A stretch of 48,562 nucleotides of DNA from Blakeslea trispora (Eukaryota; Mucoromycota; Mucoromycetes; Mucorales; Choanephoraceae). Made by a program: the position numbers and the translations under genes. The notes below the pieces were generated by a model, which ran no database searches, had not been told where the DNA came from, and was given only the letters and a program-made list of their open reading frames with translations. Numbering within the stretch: the stretch's first letter is position 1; each line of letters opens with the position of its first letter. Where the stretch lies: positions 1 to 48,562 of the forward strand of contig JAIWNE010000167.1 of assembly GCA_025331445.1 (NCBI GenBank). Direction: 5' to 3'. Shown piece after piece: positions 36,649-47,835 of this stretch.

Positions 36649-36789
36649 GGAGAACTACTCGCGCGCCCCTCTCGCGCGCCTCAGTGGCTTAGATATAAGT
36701 GAGGTGGCTTATGAGGACGTCCTCTTTTTTGGTCATGTTAACAAAGATGAAGGTCCTGTGTAACTCGTACCTGAGTAGAATAAATGCAT
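36649..36789 (+). repeat. MULE left terminal inverted repeat
   Basis: 141 bp. It contains two direct copies of CTCGCGCGCC (36658-36667, 36671-36680) and the perfect 12-bp palindrome GAGGACGTCCTC (36713-36724), all plausible transposase-binding sites. Confidence 0.95.
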
Positions 36790-36993
36790 GAATGTGATAT
36801 TTTTGAATTGTGAAACAACTTCTGCTTTGATTGTAATAATTTTAAAAAGAGGTTTAATTGGATACTGATATAACATAGAATAAGAATAAATAAATGAAAG
36901 ATAGAAAAAAGAATTCAATAAAAATATAATAAAAATAAAAAAGATTGAAAAAAAAGAGAGAGGTAAAAAAAAGTGAAAATTAGCATTGTTGAT

Positions 36994-39900
36994 TTAATCG
37001 ATATTGATCTCAACCGTTTCAGCATCATCTAAAGTGGATGTTAGCTTGAAAAGAAATGAATGAGATATCAGAATACTCTACCTAATTGCTCTTTTCTGCT
37101 TTGAAAGAACAAATAATGGTTCCAAAATGTACGTTTGAAATTTGGAGACACACCAAGAGAGATACATGCACTTTCATACATGCTAGCAACAGGCAATGGC
37201 CAAATTGGCTTGACTGATCGCTTCATACTCAAGGTAACGAAGTGATTGTCATTTACTCGTTGCAAAAGCAGAGGCATTTCTTTTTTCTTCTTAGTTTCTT
37301 GTCTAAGGTACAAAGGAATGAAAGTACAAGGTGGAGTTTTAGTATACTTTTTTTCCGCAAACGTTGCAATTGGTCTCTGAAAAGTGTCAGCAGCTAGTTG
37401 AGCACATCCAGGCATAAGAAACCAATGCTCCTCGCTTGCACTGCATATGGTCGAGTCAATGTACTCGCTGCCAATCTTCTCCTCTAGCCCAAAGCACACA
37501 ATTGACTTAAGTTCATCATAATCTATGAATCCCTTAAGATGCGCTTTGTAAAAGCCAGTATTCTCATCTTTTTCTTCGTCCATCATGAGAAGGAAGTCTC
37601 TCATCTGCTTCTTGACTTTCCAGAATTCATTCTCATCTCCAAACAACTGGACTGCCAAAGCTCTGAATCCACAGAATCCATCTTTGCGTACATTAATGAC
37701 AGCAGTGTACCAAGTGTCTAGAATCGAAGGGTGTATCTGCTCAATAATAGAGAGATACTCCTTCTCTTCTTTTTTCAAAGAAACTGTACTGCTATCACCT
37801 TCAACATCGTCATCTTCAACATCCTCTTTCTTAACTTTCACTAAGTAAACAGGATACCCAGTTAGCTTAAAAAAGTTGATCTATTGTGAGAGTACCTGTT
37901 TCATCTTCAATCTTTGTTTTTTTTTCTGCTTTCTGCACTTTCTTTATTTTCATTTTTGCGCTTCTTGGCCTTTTCTTTGTCATTGTCTTTGAGTTTGTCT
38001 TTGACAATCTCGACACCAACACGGTTTCTTTTCTGCAACTTGGGTCTTCCCTTATGCACAGTTGCCAAAGTAGGCGCTTTAGCATTGCCAACATTTTTTG
38101 GGCCAAGCTGGTCGATCAATGCTTGCATATCATCAATGATATGCTGCTTCTCTTGATACGTCTGGCTTCTCATGAATATATCATCCAATTGGTTTCTCAA
38201 GTGCTGATACACAATTGAGAACTCGCCATTGACTACATCTTGATAATCACCACTAGGAGTGTTAGTCTTGTTTTCAAGACTAAGCTGGCCGATTTTAGCA
38301 ACTAGAAATACAATCAACACTAAAGAGCATTACTTTCATTATCACAAATTACCATTTCCGTTAATGAAAGGAATGTGCCATCTGGGGTGAACAGCATCAA
38401 GTGTTACTTCGCCATTAGACTCAACGCATTTAAGTAGTTCATGGCGACAAGGTAAGCGCCACACCTTCACAAAACAAGAGCATTCTTGGCTTAAAAGGCC
38501 CTCTTGTTTCTCTTTCAAACCTTTTACGAGCTGGTTTTTTACTTTGATCAAAGCAAACTTGGTGATCTTGCCTTGCAAAGACTTCAACAAGTGCTGCACT
38601 TCGCTCGTGATAATGGAAACAGGAATAGAGAGACTTTCATGTTCCATTTGAAAGTTACGATAGTCCTCCTTTAGAAGCAAAAATCAGATAAATATTTCAA
38701 CAAACACTAATATTCGACCTTACTCTCATCTTGTACCAATGATCGATCTTATCAGTAACAGGGCCCATTTTTCCTTTAGAAGATCCAATGCTATGCTTCA
38801 TAGCAGCATGAGTGCCCTCAACACGGTTTGTTGATCTGTTGTTCATATGGGGATGGGCATTAGCATAATAACTGCCCCATTGAACTTCTGACTGTATCAT
38901 ACTATTCAATAATAAAAATGATTTTTAGACTAGTCATAATAAAGCCAAATACCAAACTTACAGTTGGAAATACTCAATACATGTATTCTTGTTAACAAGA
39001 AGTCCGTCACGGTTAAGGAAGTTGACGTATGACTTCTTGGCATCGTCGTACTCCTCCTTGGTGGTGCATCCACGAGCAATATCAAATATCAAACTTTTGT
39101 GTTCAGCTTCATAATGTTCGCGTTCATGCACTATAAAGTAAAATCAAGAACAGTTACTTGATCTTGGCTCTCAAGAATATCTAGAGTTTCCTTTACCTTC
39201 AAACTTAGGATTGATTTCTTTTAGAAATCGCTCTCTAAAATGTCTCTCAATGTGTATATAACACAGTAAGTGAGCCGATTCAGGAAATACATCCTGAAGA
39301 GCTCCCTTCAGAGCAGCGTCGTTGTCAGTCGTGAAGACACTTGGAAGCTCGAGCTGCTCAGGACTCAAGTTTCTTGGCCAAACCACTTCTCTCAACTGTT
39401 GCAAGACCCACTTGTAGACAGATCTTGTCTCTCTTTCCATCCAGGCGCTTGCAACGGGAATTGTAGCCAACTGACCTGGTCTTTCTCTGCTCGAAACGGT
39501 ACCAGCAACTACAAAATTGAGCAAGGCATACAAATGGCAGTTGCTTTTGTAGGTTGCATCTACTACGATTGATTCAGGAAATCTACGGAGCTCCTGAATT
39601 GCATGATCGCTGATAAAGAATACAGCATTTACACGGCCTTCTTGGTTCTTGGTGAAGCGCACGTTGTATTGCTTGCGCTGCAGATTAGTAATGAACGAAG
39701 TCATATCAGAGTCAGCGCGATGCATTTGCTGCATGTTTTCCATGTCTCGCTTAGTTACATAGTTTATGCCTTTCAATTGCATAAACTGTTCATATTTACT
39801 CAATCAATTACTCTCACAATTCGAATAAAATATTGAAAGCATACCTCAACAACCTTGGCTGGTGTATTGTACTGTAGGGAAGCAACAGCTTCTTCGAAAA

Positions 39901-40696
39901 CCTCAGCATTTGGCTTTCGGTTAACCTTATAGGTTCTAGCATCATTGGCAAAATGATGGTTGTGGTTACCATCTACTCTTCGCACAGTTACCATCTTCCT
40001 TGCTGGGCACAAACGAGCTTCAATCACACATGGACAGCCCTTTTTGGTACTTTCTCTTTTCTTGCCCTTCTTAAGATTGTTGTCATCTTTATTCAAAGAC
40101 GAATCAACAACCTTGCGAGATTTTCTGAACTGCTTGCCATGTCTACAGATCAGAGTAATAACTTGGCGCTTTTGATCCGATTTGTCGGTTGTAATTGGGC
40201 AATTATGCTTTTTACCCAATTCTTGAGCACGAATTCTAAGCTCATCAATATCAGAAAATTCGCTACCGACAGAAAAAACTTCTTCCATTTCCTTTTTCAT
40301 AGCAGCAACTTTTCTTGAATTTTCATCAACACTTTGAAAAAGACATTCTTCATCGAGCTCGTCGTCTTCATCAGAGCTTTCCTTCTCCTTGTCTTCAAGA
40401 GTCTTGCTCATAGTCAACTCCAGTACATCATTTGCTAAACACGATGTAAATCAATACGCTTAAAATTGGAAATTACATATAGAAATTCCCCACTCACTAG
40501 CTTCAACTTCAACAGAAGCACTCTCAGTGTCAACTTCAGAATCTGATGAGTCGATCGTGATGACTCCGTTTGACATCTCGAAGCTGAACTCATTTTCAGC
40601 TTTAACTTCCTCAATGTCGTATGACTCAATATCAATTTCGCTGATATCGTCACTAGACTCTACAACATTAATTAGCAACAAATTTTCTTGACTCAT
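36994..40696 (-). CDS. MULE transposase fused to OTU-type protease domain (one-base slip)
   Basis: Exons: 40498-40696, 39845-40434, 39197-39785, 38962-39130, 38724-38901, 38353-38668, 37896-38301, 37082-37840 and 36994-37028; every intron is GT-AG. Order of parts: an acidic N-terminus, a FAR1/WRKY-like zinc region (TLICRHGKQF..GCPCVIEA..NHNHHF), a DDE core (D339 in VVDATYKSN, D417 in TTDNDAAL, E544 in TNRVEGTH), a SWIM finger (C638xC..C649RH651), a basic linker with KGRPK, then an OTU cysteine-protease domain (D869-G-F-C872-G-F-R-A and NDNH1015F). As written, an A9 run (RC of 37917-37925) holds one base too many, and the first frame stops at 37907 after 811 aa. With A8 the whole is 1079 aa and every later join fits. 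The OTU might protect the transposase from ubiquitin-driven turnover; that is inference. Confidence 0.88.
37917..37925 (-). other. A9 tract that separates transposase and OTU frames
   Basis: Nine A on the coding strand. Eight would keep the transposase and OTU domain in one frame. It could be a mutation, a consensus error or a slippage site. Confidence 0.7.
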
Positions 40697-40755
40697 TTTG
40701 TGAATGACTAAAGCAAAATAAAAGAGGAGGATTTCTTTAATTGCTTTTAGATGCT

Positions 40756-40895
40756 ATGCATTTATTCTACTCAGGTACGAGTTACACAGGACCTTCATCT
40801 TTGTTAACATGACCAAAAAGAGGACGTCCTCATAAGCCACCTCACTTATATCTAAGCCACTGAGGCGCGCGAGAGGGGCGCGCGAGTAGTTCTCG
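40756..40895 (-). repeat. MULE right terminal inverted repeat
   Basis: 140 bp, mirror of 36649-36789 with one T fewer in a T run. The gene's ATG lies 60 bp inside it, so the promoter probably lies in or beside the repeat. Confidence 0.95.
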
Positions 40896-40903
40896 AATTA
40901 GCA
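40896..40903. repeat. MULE target-site duplication, right
   Basis: AATTAGCA, as on the left. Confidence 0.85.
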
Positions 40904-42261
40904 AGAAACAATGGAGATGCTGTTATTGAAGAAACCACAAAAGAAGTCACAAAAGAAGATCAATTTAGGAGTGTCTAGAAATCAAACATATAACTGTACA
41001 AACAATCTTTAAACAAGGACTAATTTTTGCAGCAATCAGACTATGTAATTCAAGCTGAAAGCATCAAGCATGATTGTCTGATGGTCCAAGTCTCAGCAAT
41101 GACAATAAGTTCATACTCAAAACCAAATAGACTACAAAGATAATATCCTCATCAGTTTCGGTAGATTTTTATGACTTCAAAGCCTTTGAGTTGAGGTCAG
41201 TACTCAATAACATCATTCACCCACACACAGGCTATGTAATAACAAGACCAACAAAAAAAAAAAAGCACGCTTATTTTGTGACAAGATAAAAATGACTGTA
41301 GCACATACCAAAATTGTTAAGTATATATATATAAATGATAACTGTAATGATAATCTATGAAACTCTTTATACAGTTTAAATGCAAAATAAAACACAAACA
41401 AACATAATGCAAGTCATTGTCTTTTTTTTTTCTTTTCTAATTCTCAATCTCTTTGAAAAGTATTACACCACTCAACTCTCTCAACATGATATCCTTAAAT
41501 GACAGGTAAGCTATATAAATGCTGTTCAAAGCCAAAACAATATAGTCAAGCACTCTGCAATAAAAAAAAAGAGAACTGTTTTACCCTTCAAAACAATGAT
41601 AAGTTTGCTTCTCTCAGACCCTATTGTTTTTTCTTACAGTCTTCTAATGAATATAATATCATTTTTGTTTGTTTTTGTAAAGTCAACTATCAAAGGTAAC
41701 CATAAGAGAGAACCACTATACCACTGTCAAGTGAGATTTTTTTTGTTAGAACAAGGCACATTTTATGTAGCATGCAGCTTCTTTATTTTTGGAAACTCAA
41801 TTTCTATTGTTATTCTCTATAGCTTTAATGATAAAGTCAATATATGGCTTACAGTTCAAGAAGGGATTCTCTATATGAATTTGATTTGCTTTTTAAATCA
41901 TCCTAGAGCGCTTGAGGCTTGTCTTCATCATACTTAACAAGAGAAACACACTGAACAATATGATGCTTGCTCAGTCTATTCAAGGAAAACACTATAATCG
42001 TACCGCTATGACATGCCATTTCTTGCAATCATCTTTCAATGACAGTGAGAATTGTCAAACATGTTTGTTTTGAGTTGCAAGTTTTGAGATTCTTTGTTAA
42101 AACGTCATGAACCAAAGATTCTAATTTGCAGTATCTTTGTTCTCCTTGATGTAATTTATTGTATCTCACTGCTATTTAAATATTCATAATAGGTGTAGAT
42201 TCAAGCTATTTTGTTACAATTTTCAATCATTTGTTTATGAAACATAGAATATGTTTATATT
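40904..42261. other. Intergenic DNA between the two transposons
   Basis: AT-rich. Frames at 41213-41401 and 41596-41937 are hydrophobic and lack any support. An (AT)n run lies near 41322-41334. No gene is called. Confidence 0.55.
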
Positions 42262-42264
42262 GTA
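42262..42264. repeat. CACTA element target-site duplication, left
   Basis: GTA, matched by GTA at 47152-47154. Three bases is the usual length for CACTA elements. Confidence 0.6.
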
Positions 42265-42294
42265 CACTACGGGAAATTTTTTTGTGATTACTTC

Positions 42295-42345
42295 AAAATG
42301 CGCCGGATTTGCACCAAAATAATTCAAATGCGTCGGACTTGCACC
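42295..42345 (+). repeat. Left subterminal motif pair
   Basis: Two direct copies, AAAATGCGCCGGATTTGCACC (split for length: AAAATGCGCC then GGATTTGCACC) at 42295-42315 and AAATGCGTCGGACTTGCACC at 42326-42345, each followed by an A run. Confidence 0.75.
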
Positions 42346-42517
42346 AAAAAAAAAGTTTTTTTATTTTTGGGACTTTGATTGTCGTGTTTGTAGATTTGGA
42401 TCTAATTTTAAACCAATCATGTTAAAGCTAGATATTTTTTTTTAGTAATAAATTTTGAATTATAAAAGGACGACCAGACTTTTTTCTTTAACAAACTTTA
42501 CTTAGTTTATTATTATA

Positions 42518-45246
42518 ATGCAAAGTAACCGCATCACAAAGAAGAAAACTATTAACAAATCAAAGCTCGCACACCATACTAGTTACTTTAAATGTAACCA
42601 ATGTGGAAAAGAGTTCAACAAGTATAGAAAGGAAATTTCTTGGCGTAAACACGCTTTCATGATGTGTTCATCAAGAAGATCAGGTTCAAGCGAAGCACTT
42701 ATTAACCAAGTTGATAATAGCATCAGTAGCAATACTTTAAGCAGGGAACCTAGTTTTGACATGGACTTAGCTGAACCTTTTGTAGACAGCATGGATGTCG
42801 ATAGCGTGGATGTTGACATGGACGTTGTACTTCAAGATGAAGACGGTACTGAAACGGCACTCCATGATAGTGATATCGAGAGCAGTCAAGGCGATGTATA
42901 TCAGCAGACTTTAGAAGCAACTGAAGAACAGGTATCTCCCCCTTTTTTGTCGATATAGATGATTCAAACATGAGCAAGGAATTCAAGAAGCAAATGAAAT
43001 TCCTTACTTTTGCAAAGAGCCATGGTGTATCAAGAAACACTGTCGACAATCTCTCCAAGATTGTCAATGAAATGCTTTCGGACCGCGGTGATAGGGAACT
43101 ACTCCTATCTCATTACAAGATTCGACATCAACTCTTCGAATCAATGCCATTTGAGCCTACAACTTACAGAGCTTGTTTTGACGGTTGTCAAAGTTTTGCT
43201 GATGGCGCTGAGAAGCCCTGTTTGAACAAGAATCCAGAACCCATGCCTGGACGAGAGACTAGTTTGCAGCCTCAGGAGTTCAAGTACTTGCCTCTCATTC
43301 AACAGCTAGCCGCAATGCTAAGCGAGACTGAGACTTTGAAACTTCTCAGATATCCCTACTCAAGGAACACTGATGAGGATGTTATGTCTGACATCTTTGA
43401 TGGAGAAATCTGTCGAAAAATGAAAACTGGTAAGCCAAAACCTAATAAGCTCACCATTTATTTAGGCCTGTACAGCGATGGATTTCAAGTGTTGAACAAT
43501 CAAAAGCATGGCTTGACTTTGGTTCACTTGGTCATCTTAAACTTGCCACCGCTATCCGTACAGAGAAGAAGTACATGCTTCAGTTGTTCTTGGCTCCCGG
43601 TCCAAAGTCTCCCAAAGACCTCTTCTCGTACATGGAGCCTGTTCTGGAAGAGCTGAAGATTTTGGAAAACGAAGGCATCAAAGTGGCCAACTCGGATACA
43701 GTCGTTAATGCCCATCTACTCTTTGTTGGAGGCGATATTCCGGCTACTACCAAAATGGCAGGTCTTAAGGGCCACACATCAGCACACGGATGTAAGCACT
43801 GTACAATGCTGCAAACAAACTGGTCTTTCAGAAATTCTGGCGGTTCTCAGTTGCGAAGTGTGGAGTCCTACAAGGCAACCGACGATGCAATTGGACAAAA
43901 GCATCCAACACCCTTTGCAAGCCTCAAACGCTTTCATGGTACGTTTTTCTTCCCTGTTGATTTAATGCATTTATTAGGTGCAAACATTGGACCACAAATC
44001 CGCAACATCATGATGTCTAAGGATTTCAACCATAAGTTCAGCAACAAGAGCAACCCATTGGAGCTTAATGGTACAGCCGTAAGAGAGATGGATCGACTTC
44101 TTTACAACTCGTCCTACTTGGTGCCGACATCTTTTCAGGAAAGATAATCGATATCAGTACTGTCTCTCAAAAGAGATCTGTAGATTGGATTCACTTCTTG
44201 AGGTTTGTGGCTCCTACTGTCTTGGCTGAATACTTCGATGAGGATACCAAGATGGCATTGATCAATCTCGCAAGAGTCAGCAATATGTTGTGTCAACGAA
44301 GCATAAGACGCTCTGACATTCCTGCTTTGAAGAGTTGTATTCTTTCATGGTCAGGTTGGCTCAACAAAGTGATTGAAGAAGAAAGACTGTCACCAAACAC
44401 ATACACAGTAAACCACCACTTTCTTCTGCATCTACCTCTTTTGATTCAATACATGGGTCCAATGTTTGCTTATGCCGCTTTTCCCATTGAAACTACTATA
44501 GGTGTATTCAAGTCTCGTGTCAAAGGAAAGTCAAAGATTGGTCAAAATGCCAGCAATGTTTTAGTAGAAATAGCTGCAGAAAACAGACTAGAAAGACTTT
44601 TCCCAGCTGAAGATGGTAAGGAGAAGAAAGCACTAACAGAAGACAATTCTATAGATGGTCTTGAAATGTGGGGTCCTTTTAGTACCATCAAACTGGATGA
44701 AGCAAGACATCACCTGGGAATCAACAACGCTAAGGCATTGATCCAGAACTTCTACGCCAGATACTATGGGAAGGACAGATCAGTAGAAGTAAACGGTGCT
44801 GATGATTTCGAAATTGGTTACAACATGCGAATGCCAGAAGGTGTTGTATTCGGTAGCTCTCTAGGCATGTTCCAGGAAACAGAGTTCATTTCTTTGCAAA
44901 GTTGAATCTGCGCTTAGATGTCATCAAGAGAGGTAAAAGGGTGTCCATGAAGAACCTAACATACTTTGGAGAAGTTATTACATACTTTAGATATACTCCA
45001 GTTGGTGGCTCATCTGTTCTGTTGGCTTTTGTGAAAGTATTTGAGGTAAAAAATGGTGCTATATTTCCTTTTAGACTACCTTCTGCACCAACAAAAACTA
45101 TTGTAGTTAGCGTTCACGAATTGGTTGCACTCTGTGGAAGATATCTCTCTGTGGATAACAAGGAACACATCTTTTGGAAGGATTACAATTGCACGAAGAC
45201 CCTTTTGGTAGCATTACACTTTTGTAGTTACACTCAATTTACTTAG
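42518..45246 (+). pseudogene. Tnp2-like CACTA transposase with four 1-base deletions
   Basis: The ATG at 42518 begins a 146-codon frame with a Cys-x2-Cys..His..Cys finger (FKCNQCGKEF..WRKHAFMMC). The remainder continues across four frame changes near 42939 (C5T6 run), 43555 (CCACCGCTATC), 44136 (TCTTTTCAGG) and 44872 (TTCCAGGAAAC). Restoring one base at each would make one frame of 911 codons including the stop. Conserved parts of the Transposase_21/Tnp2 family are readable: LTIYLGLYSDGFQV, a GLKGHTSAHGCKHC Cys block, FFPVDLMHLLGANIG, and a later HHFLLHLPLLIQYMGP..FPIETTIG part like the domain that follows in plant elements. It would bind the ends and cut out the element. No nonsense substitution was seen. 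Confidence 0.85.
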
Positions 45247-45338
45247 AGCCAATAAAATTTTTTTTTCTCACAGTGAAAAATTTTTTCTTTTCTTTTCATT
45301 TATTTTCAATAAAGAACTACGCAAATAACACGTTTAAG

Positions 45339-46427
45339 ATGAATAACCAAGACATTATTAACGCTTTAAACCAGATGCAATTCACATTGCAAAGAACATT
45401 CATGAACGAATGTCAAATCATGACTTTGAACTTGACAAGCTTGCGCAAGAAAACCAACACTTGCGGGAAGAGGTGACGTTATTACGAAATGAGATTAACG
45501 TTTTGACTTCTGTAGCGGGTAACGCGTCCACTTCTGCTCTGCTGCCACAAGCAACGGCCTGTTTTTGAACAATTTGAGTCCTCTAAGAGGCATCCTAAAG
45601 AAGGAAGTTACTTCAACAAGAAACTTTGTTGGGATGTCTATCGCAAGCTGGCGAAAGAGTTCTTGGAAGGGTGTTGTCAGAGGACGAGTTCAAGGCCTAC
45701 TGCAAGGACAACGTTAACGTAGGCCTGCTCAACCCTCTGATGTACACCATCAAAAAGAAGCACGGCCTCCTCAATAGTAAGACGAGCTATGCGAAGCTTC
45801 CATCAAGTATCCGTGAAGAGGCTGAGCTTCTGCTTGAGGAGAGAGCAGCACCCTTCTTGCCTCTTGCTGCTTGCGCTGGTCGTTGGGGAGCCAAGATGCT
45901 CCTAATGAGAATGTGGCACCGCTCTTCTCAAGACTTTTTGGTTGAACTTGACCAAGAAGAAGAGCAAGAAGAAGAGGAACAAGAAGAAGAAGAGGAGCAA
46001 GAACAAGAAGAACATAATGATATTGATCATTATGAATCGTAAGATACACGTGTTTCACTTCTGCTTATTTAAATTACTAATGCTCTACTCATAGGGATGT
46101 GTCTTCAGATTTGTCACTTCTCGCATTGGATCCAAGTATAGAGCACCCTTTTGTTGAGAGCCATATGCAATACCATGCTGAAGGTATATCTTATTTCTTA
46201 TTCTTCATAATAATCATTCACTAATTTGGCTTCCTCTGTATGTAGTGGACAAATCTGTTGACACTCCTGTTCAAAGAAAAAGGGGGCGCCCTTCAACAAA
46301 AGGTAGGAAATACTTTATGCAACAATAACATACACACACATACAATAGATTAATAACTAATGTATTATCACTAGAGGCCAGCAAGAAGTCTAGTGTTGGC
46401 AAAAGAATAAGAACATTTAGAAGATAA
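45339..46427 (+). pseudogene. AT-hook accessory protein of the CACTA element (frameshifted)
   Basis: Starts 98 bp after the transposase stop. The introns are 46039-46094, 46184-46245 and 46303-46374, all GT-AG and in frame, so exons 2-4 are intact. Exon 1 (45339-46038) needs three one-base corrections, near 45415, 45557 and 45662. Parts in order: a coiled coil with leucine heptads (KLAQENQHLREEVTLLR), a globular part (LCWDVYRKLAKEFLEG; LSEDEFKAYCKDNVNVGL; PLAACAGRWGAKMLL), a Glu-rich run, and a C-terminal AT-hook (QRKRGRPSTK) with a basic end. Plant CACTA elements also carry a second DNA-binding protein (TnpA) that binds subterminal repeats. An equivalent job is plausible here, although no sequence kinship is shown. 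Confidence 0.7.
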
Positions 46428-46735
46428 GGTACGGTAGGTATATTGTTGAAAGATGTGCTTCTATCTTCTAAACTTTAGTATTGCACAATGAAATTATTAT
46501 AGATCATTTCAAGACCAAATGATGATAACAAAGTTAAGTACTGCCTGTTATAGTCTTTTGCTTTAAGCTTGAATATATATTCTATTTAAATAAACGATGC
46601 TGCCTATTCTATGATGTATTGCAATGCAATAAACAACCCTAAACAAATGTAATCGAATAAATATAATGCAATTCTATTGGTTTAAAAAAAGAAAAATAAA
46701 TAAAAGAAGCCTCAATTTGATCTATTTTATTGTAT
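46428..46735. other. 3' region of the CACTA element
   Basis: AT-rich 3' flank of the accessory gene. No gene. Confidence 0.5.
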
Positions 46736-46925
46736 GATGGAGAGTGATGAGGAGTGATGAGGAGTGATGAGGAGTGATGGGGAGTGTTGTAGAGTGTTGT
46801 AGAGTGTTGTAGAGTGTTGTAGAGTGTTGTAGAGTGTTGTAGAGTGTTGTAGAGTGTTGTAGAGTGTTGTAGAGTGTTGTAGAGTGTTGTAGAGTGCTGT
46901 AGAGTGCTGTAGAGCGAAGGAGAGT
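46736..46925. repeat. Decanucleotide minisatellite AGAGTGTTGT
   Basis: Three to four GGAGTGATGA units, then about twelve AGAGTGTTGT units, then two AGAGTGCTGT variants and degenerate ends. Period 10, inside the CACTA element just before its right end. Confidence 0.95.
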
Positions 46926-47050
46926 AAAGGAAAGCAAAGGAAGGTTTTTTTAATTTACTTCAGTTTTACTTATTTTTTGAAGTAAAATTACTTCACTTGC
47001 GTCAGGTTTACTTATTTTTTGGTGAAAATTACTACACGAATGAAAAAAAC

Positions 47051-47098
47051 GTATGCAGATCTGAAGCATTTTACTGCAAAATGCGCCGGATCTGCATC
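47051..47098. repeat. Right subterminal motif pair, head to head
   Basis: The motif ATGCGCCGGATCTGCAT occurs forward at 47078-47098 and inverted, slightly changed, at 47051-47072. Together they can form a hairpin. Confidence 0.75.
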
Positions 47099-47151
47099 GG
47101 GGTTACTTCATTTTAAAAAAATAAAAATCCCAGCCAAAATTTCCCGTTGTG

Positions 47152-47154
47152 GTA
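47152..47154. repeat. CACTA element target-site duplication, right
   Basis: GTA, as at 42262-42264. Confidence 0.6.
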
Positions 47155-47780
47155 AATGGGAGATAAAGAGTGTAGTAAGATCTAGCAACTTTAAGGATCA
47201 TAGCTGATGATTGTTAATGAACAATCCACAGCTTTGTTTATTTGAATGGATGGTCTATTTGAATGAAAATAATATCTCAAGAAAGCTCTTGATGTATTGT
47301 TTCTGTCTAAGATAGATGTAGTCATAGTGTGGATTGTATTGTCAATGAGGTTAAGTAGGCTCAATTGACCTTCTCTTACTTGGTCTAACTTGGGATTATT
47401 ATTAGATATTGTAGTAATCAAAAGGCTTGCCGGCTATTTTGAACAGTGTAGCATTGTATCGAGACAAAACAGGAAGAAATACACAGAAATGATCAGCACC
47501 ATACACTAAATTTTGTACACAAAAATTACATGAAGCACGATAGGGACATTGAACCGATGAGATTTGCAGATAAGAGTATTAAAACAAGTCTTAGTACTGT
47601 CTAATTCTTCTGCGATACCAAAGTAGATTCTTTCCCTACGGTTGCCTAAATCATATAAGCTGTATAGACAGACAAACTGTAGAGATAAACCCATCTACAT
47701 TTGAATGTTATATAGCTGTTTGTACGATATGATTATCCTGCGTGTGTTTATTGATAAAAGAGCATCCATATATTATCCTG

Positions 47781-47835
<55 letters not shown>

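Larger units (their letters stand above)
36649..40895 (-). mobile_element. Complete MULE (Mutator-like) transposon with OTU domain
   Basis: A 4247-bp element flanked by the 8-bp duplication AATTAGCA. Terminal inverted repeats of about 140 bp (36649-36789 and 40756-40895) differ by one T and the outermost base. One nine-exon gene on the minus strand nearly fills it. The terminal repeats start GAGAACTACTCGCGCGCC and are much richer in CpG than the surroundings. Near-identical ends and an intact duplication indicate recent insertion. Mutator elements usually make 8-11 bp duplications, which fits. Confidence 0.93.
42265..47151 (+). mobile_element. CACTA (En/Spm-like, CMC) DNA transposon
   Basis: A 4887-bp element. 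The left end is CACTACGGGAAATTTT and the right end, read inward, is CACAACGGGAAATTTT; GTA flanks both. The two genes inside run in one direction: a Tnp2-like transposase (42518-45246) and an AT-hook accessory protein (45339-46427). A 20-bp motif with core ATGCGCCGGAT-TGCA is reiterated near both ends, as expected for subterminal binding sites. A decanucleotide minisatellite lies before the right end. Both genes carry single-base indels but no substitution stops, so the element looks young. Confidence 0.88.

Noticed and set aside
42932..42958. A 27-nt intron joining the first two CACTA transposase frames
   Set aside because: Too short for a spliceosomal intron here (others are 50-75 nt), and a single missing base in C5T6 explains it.
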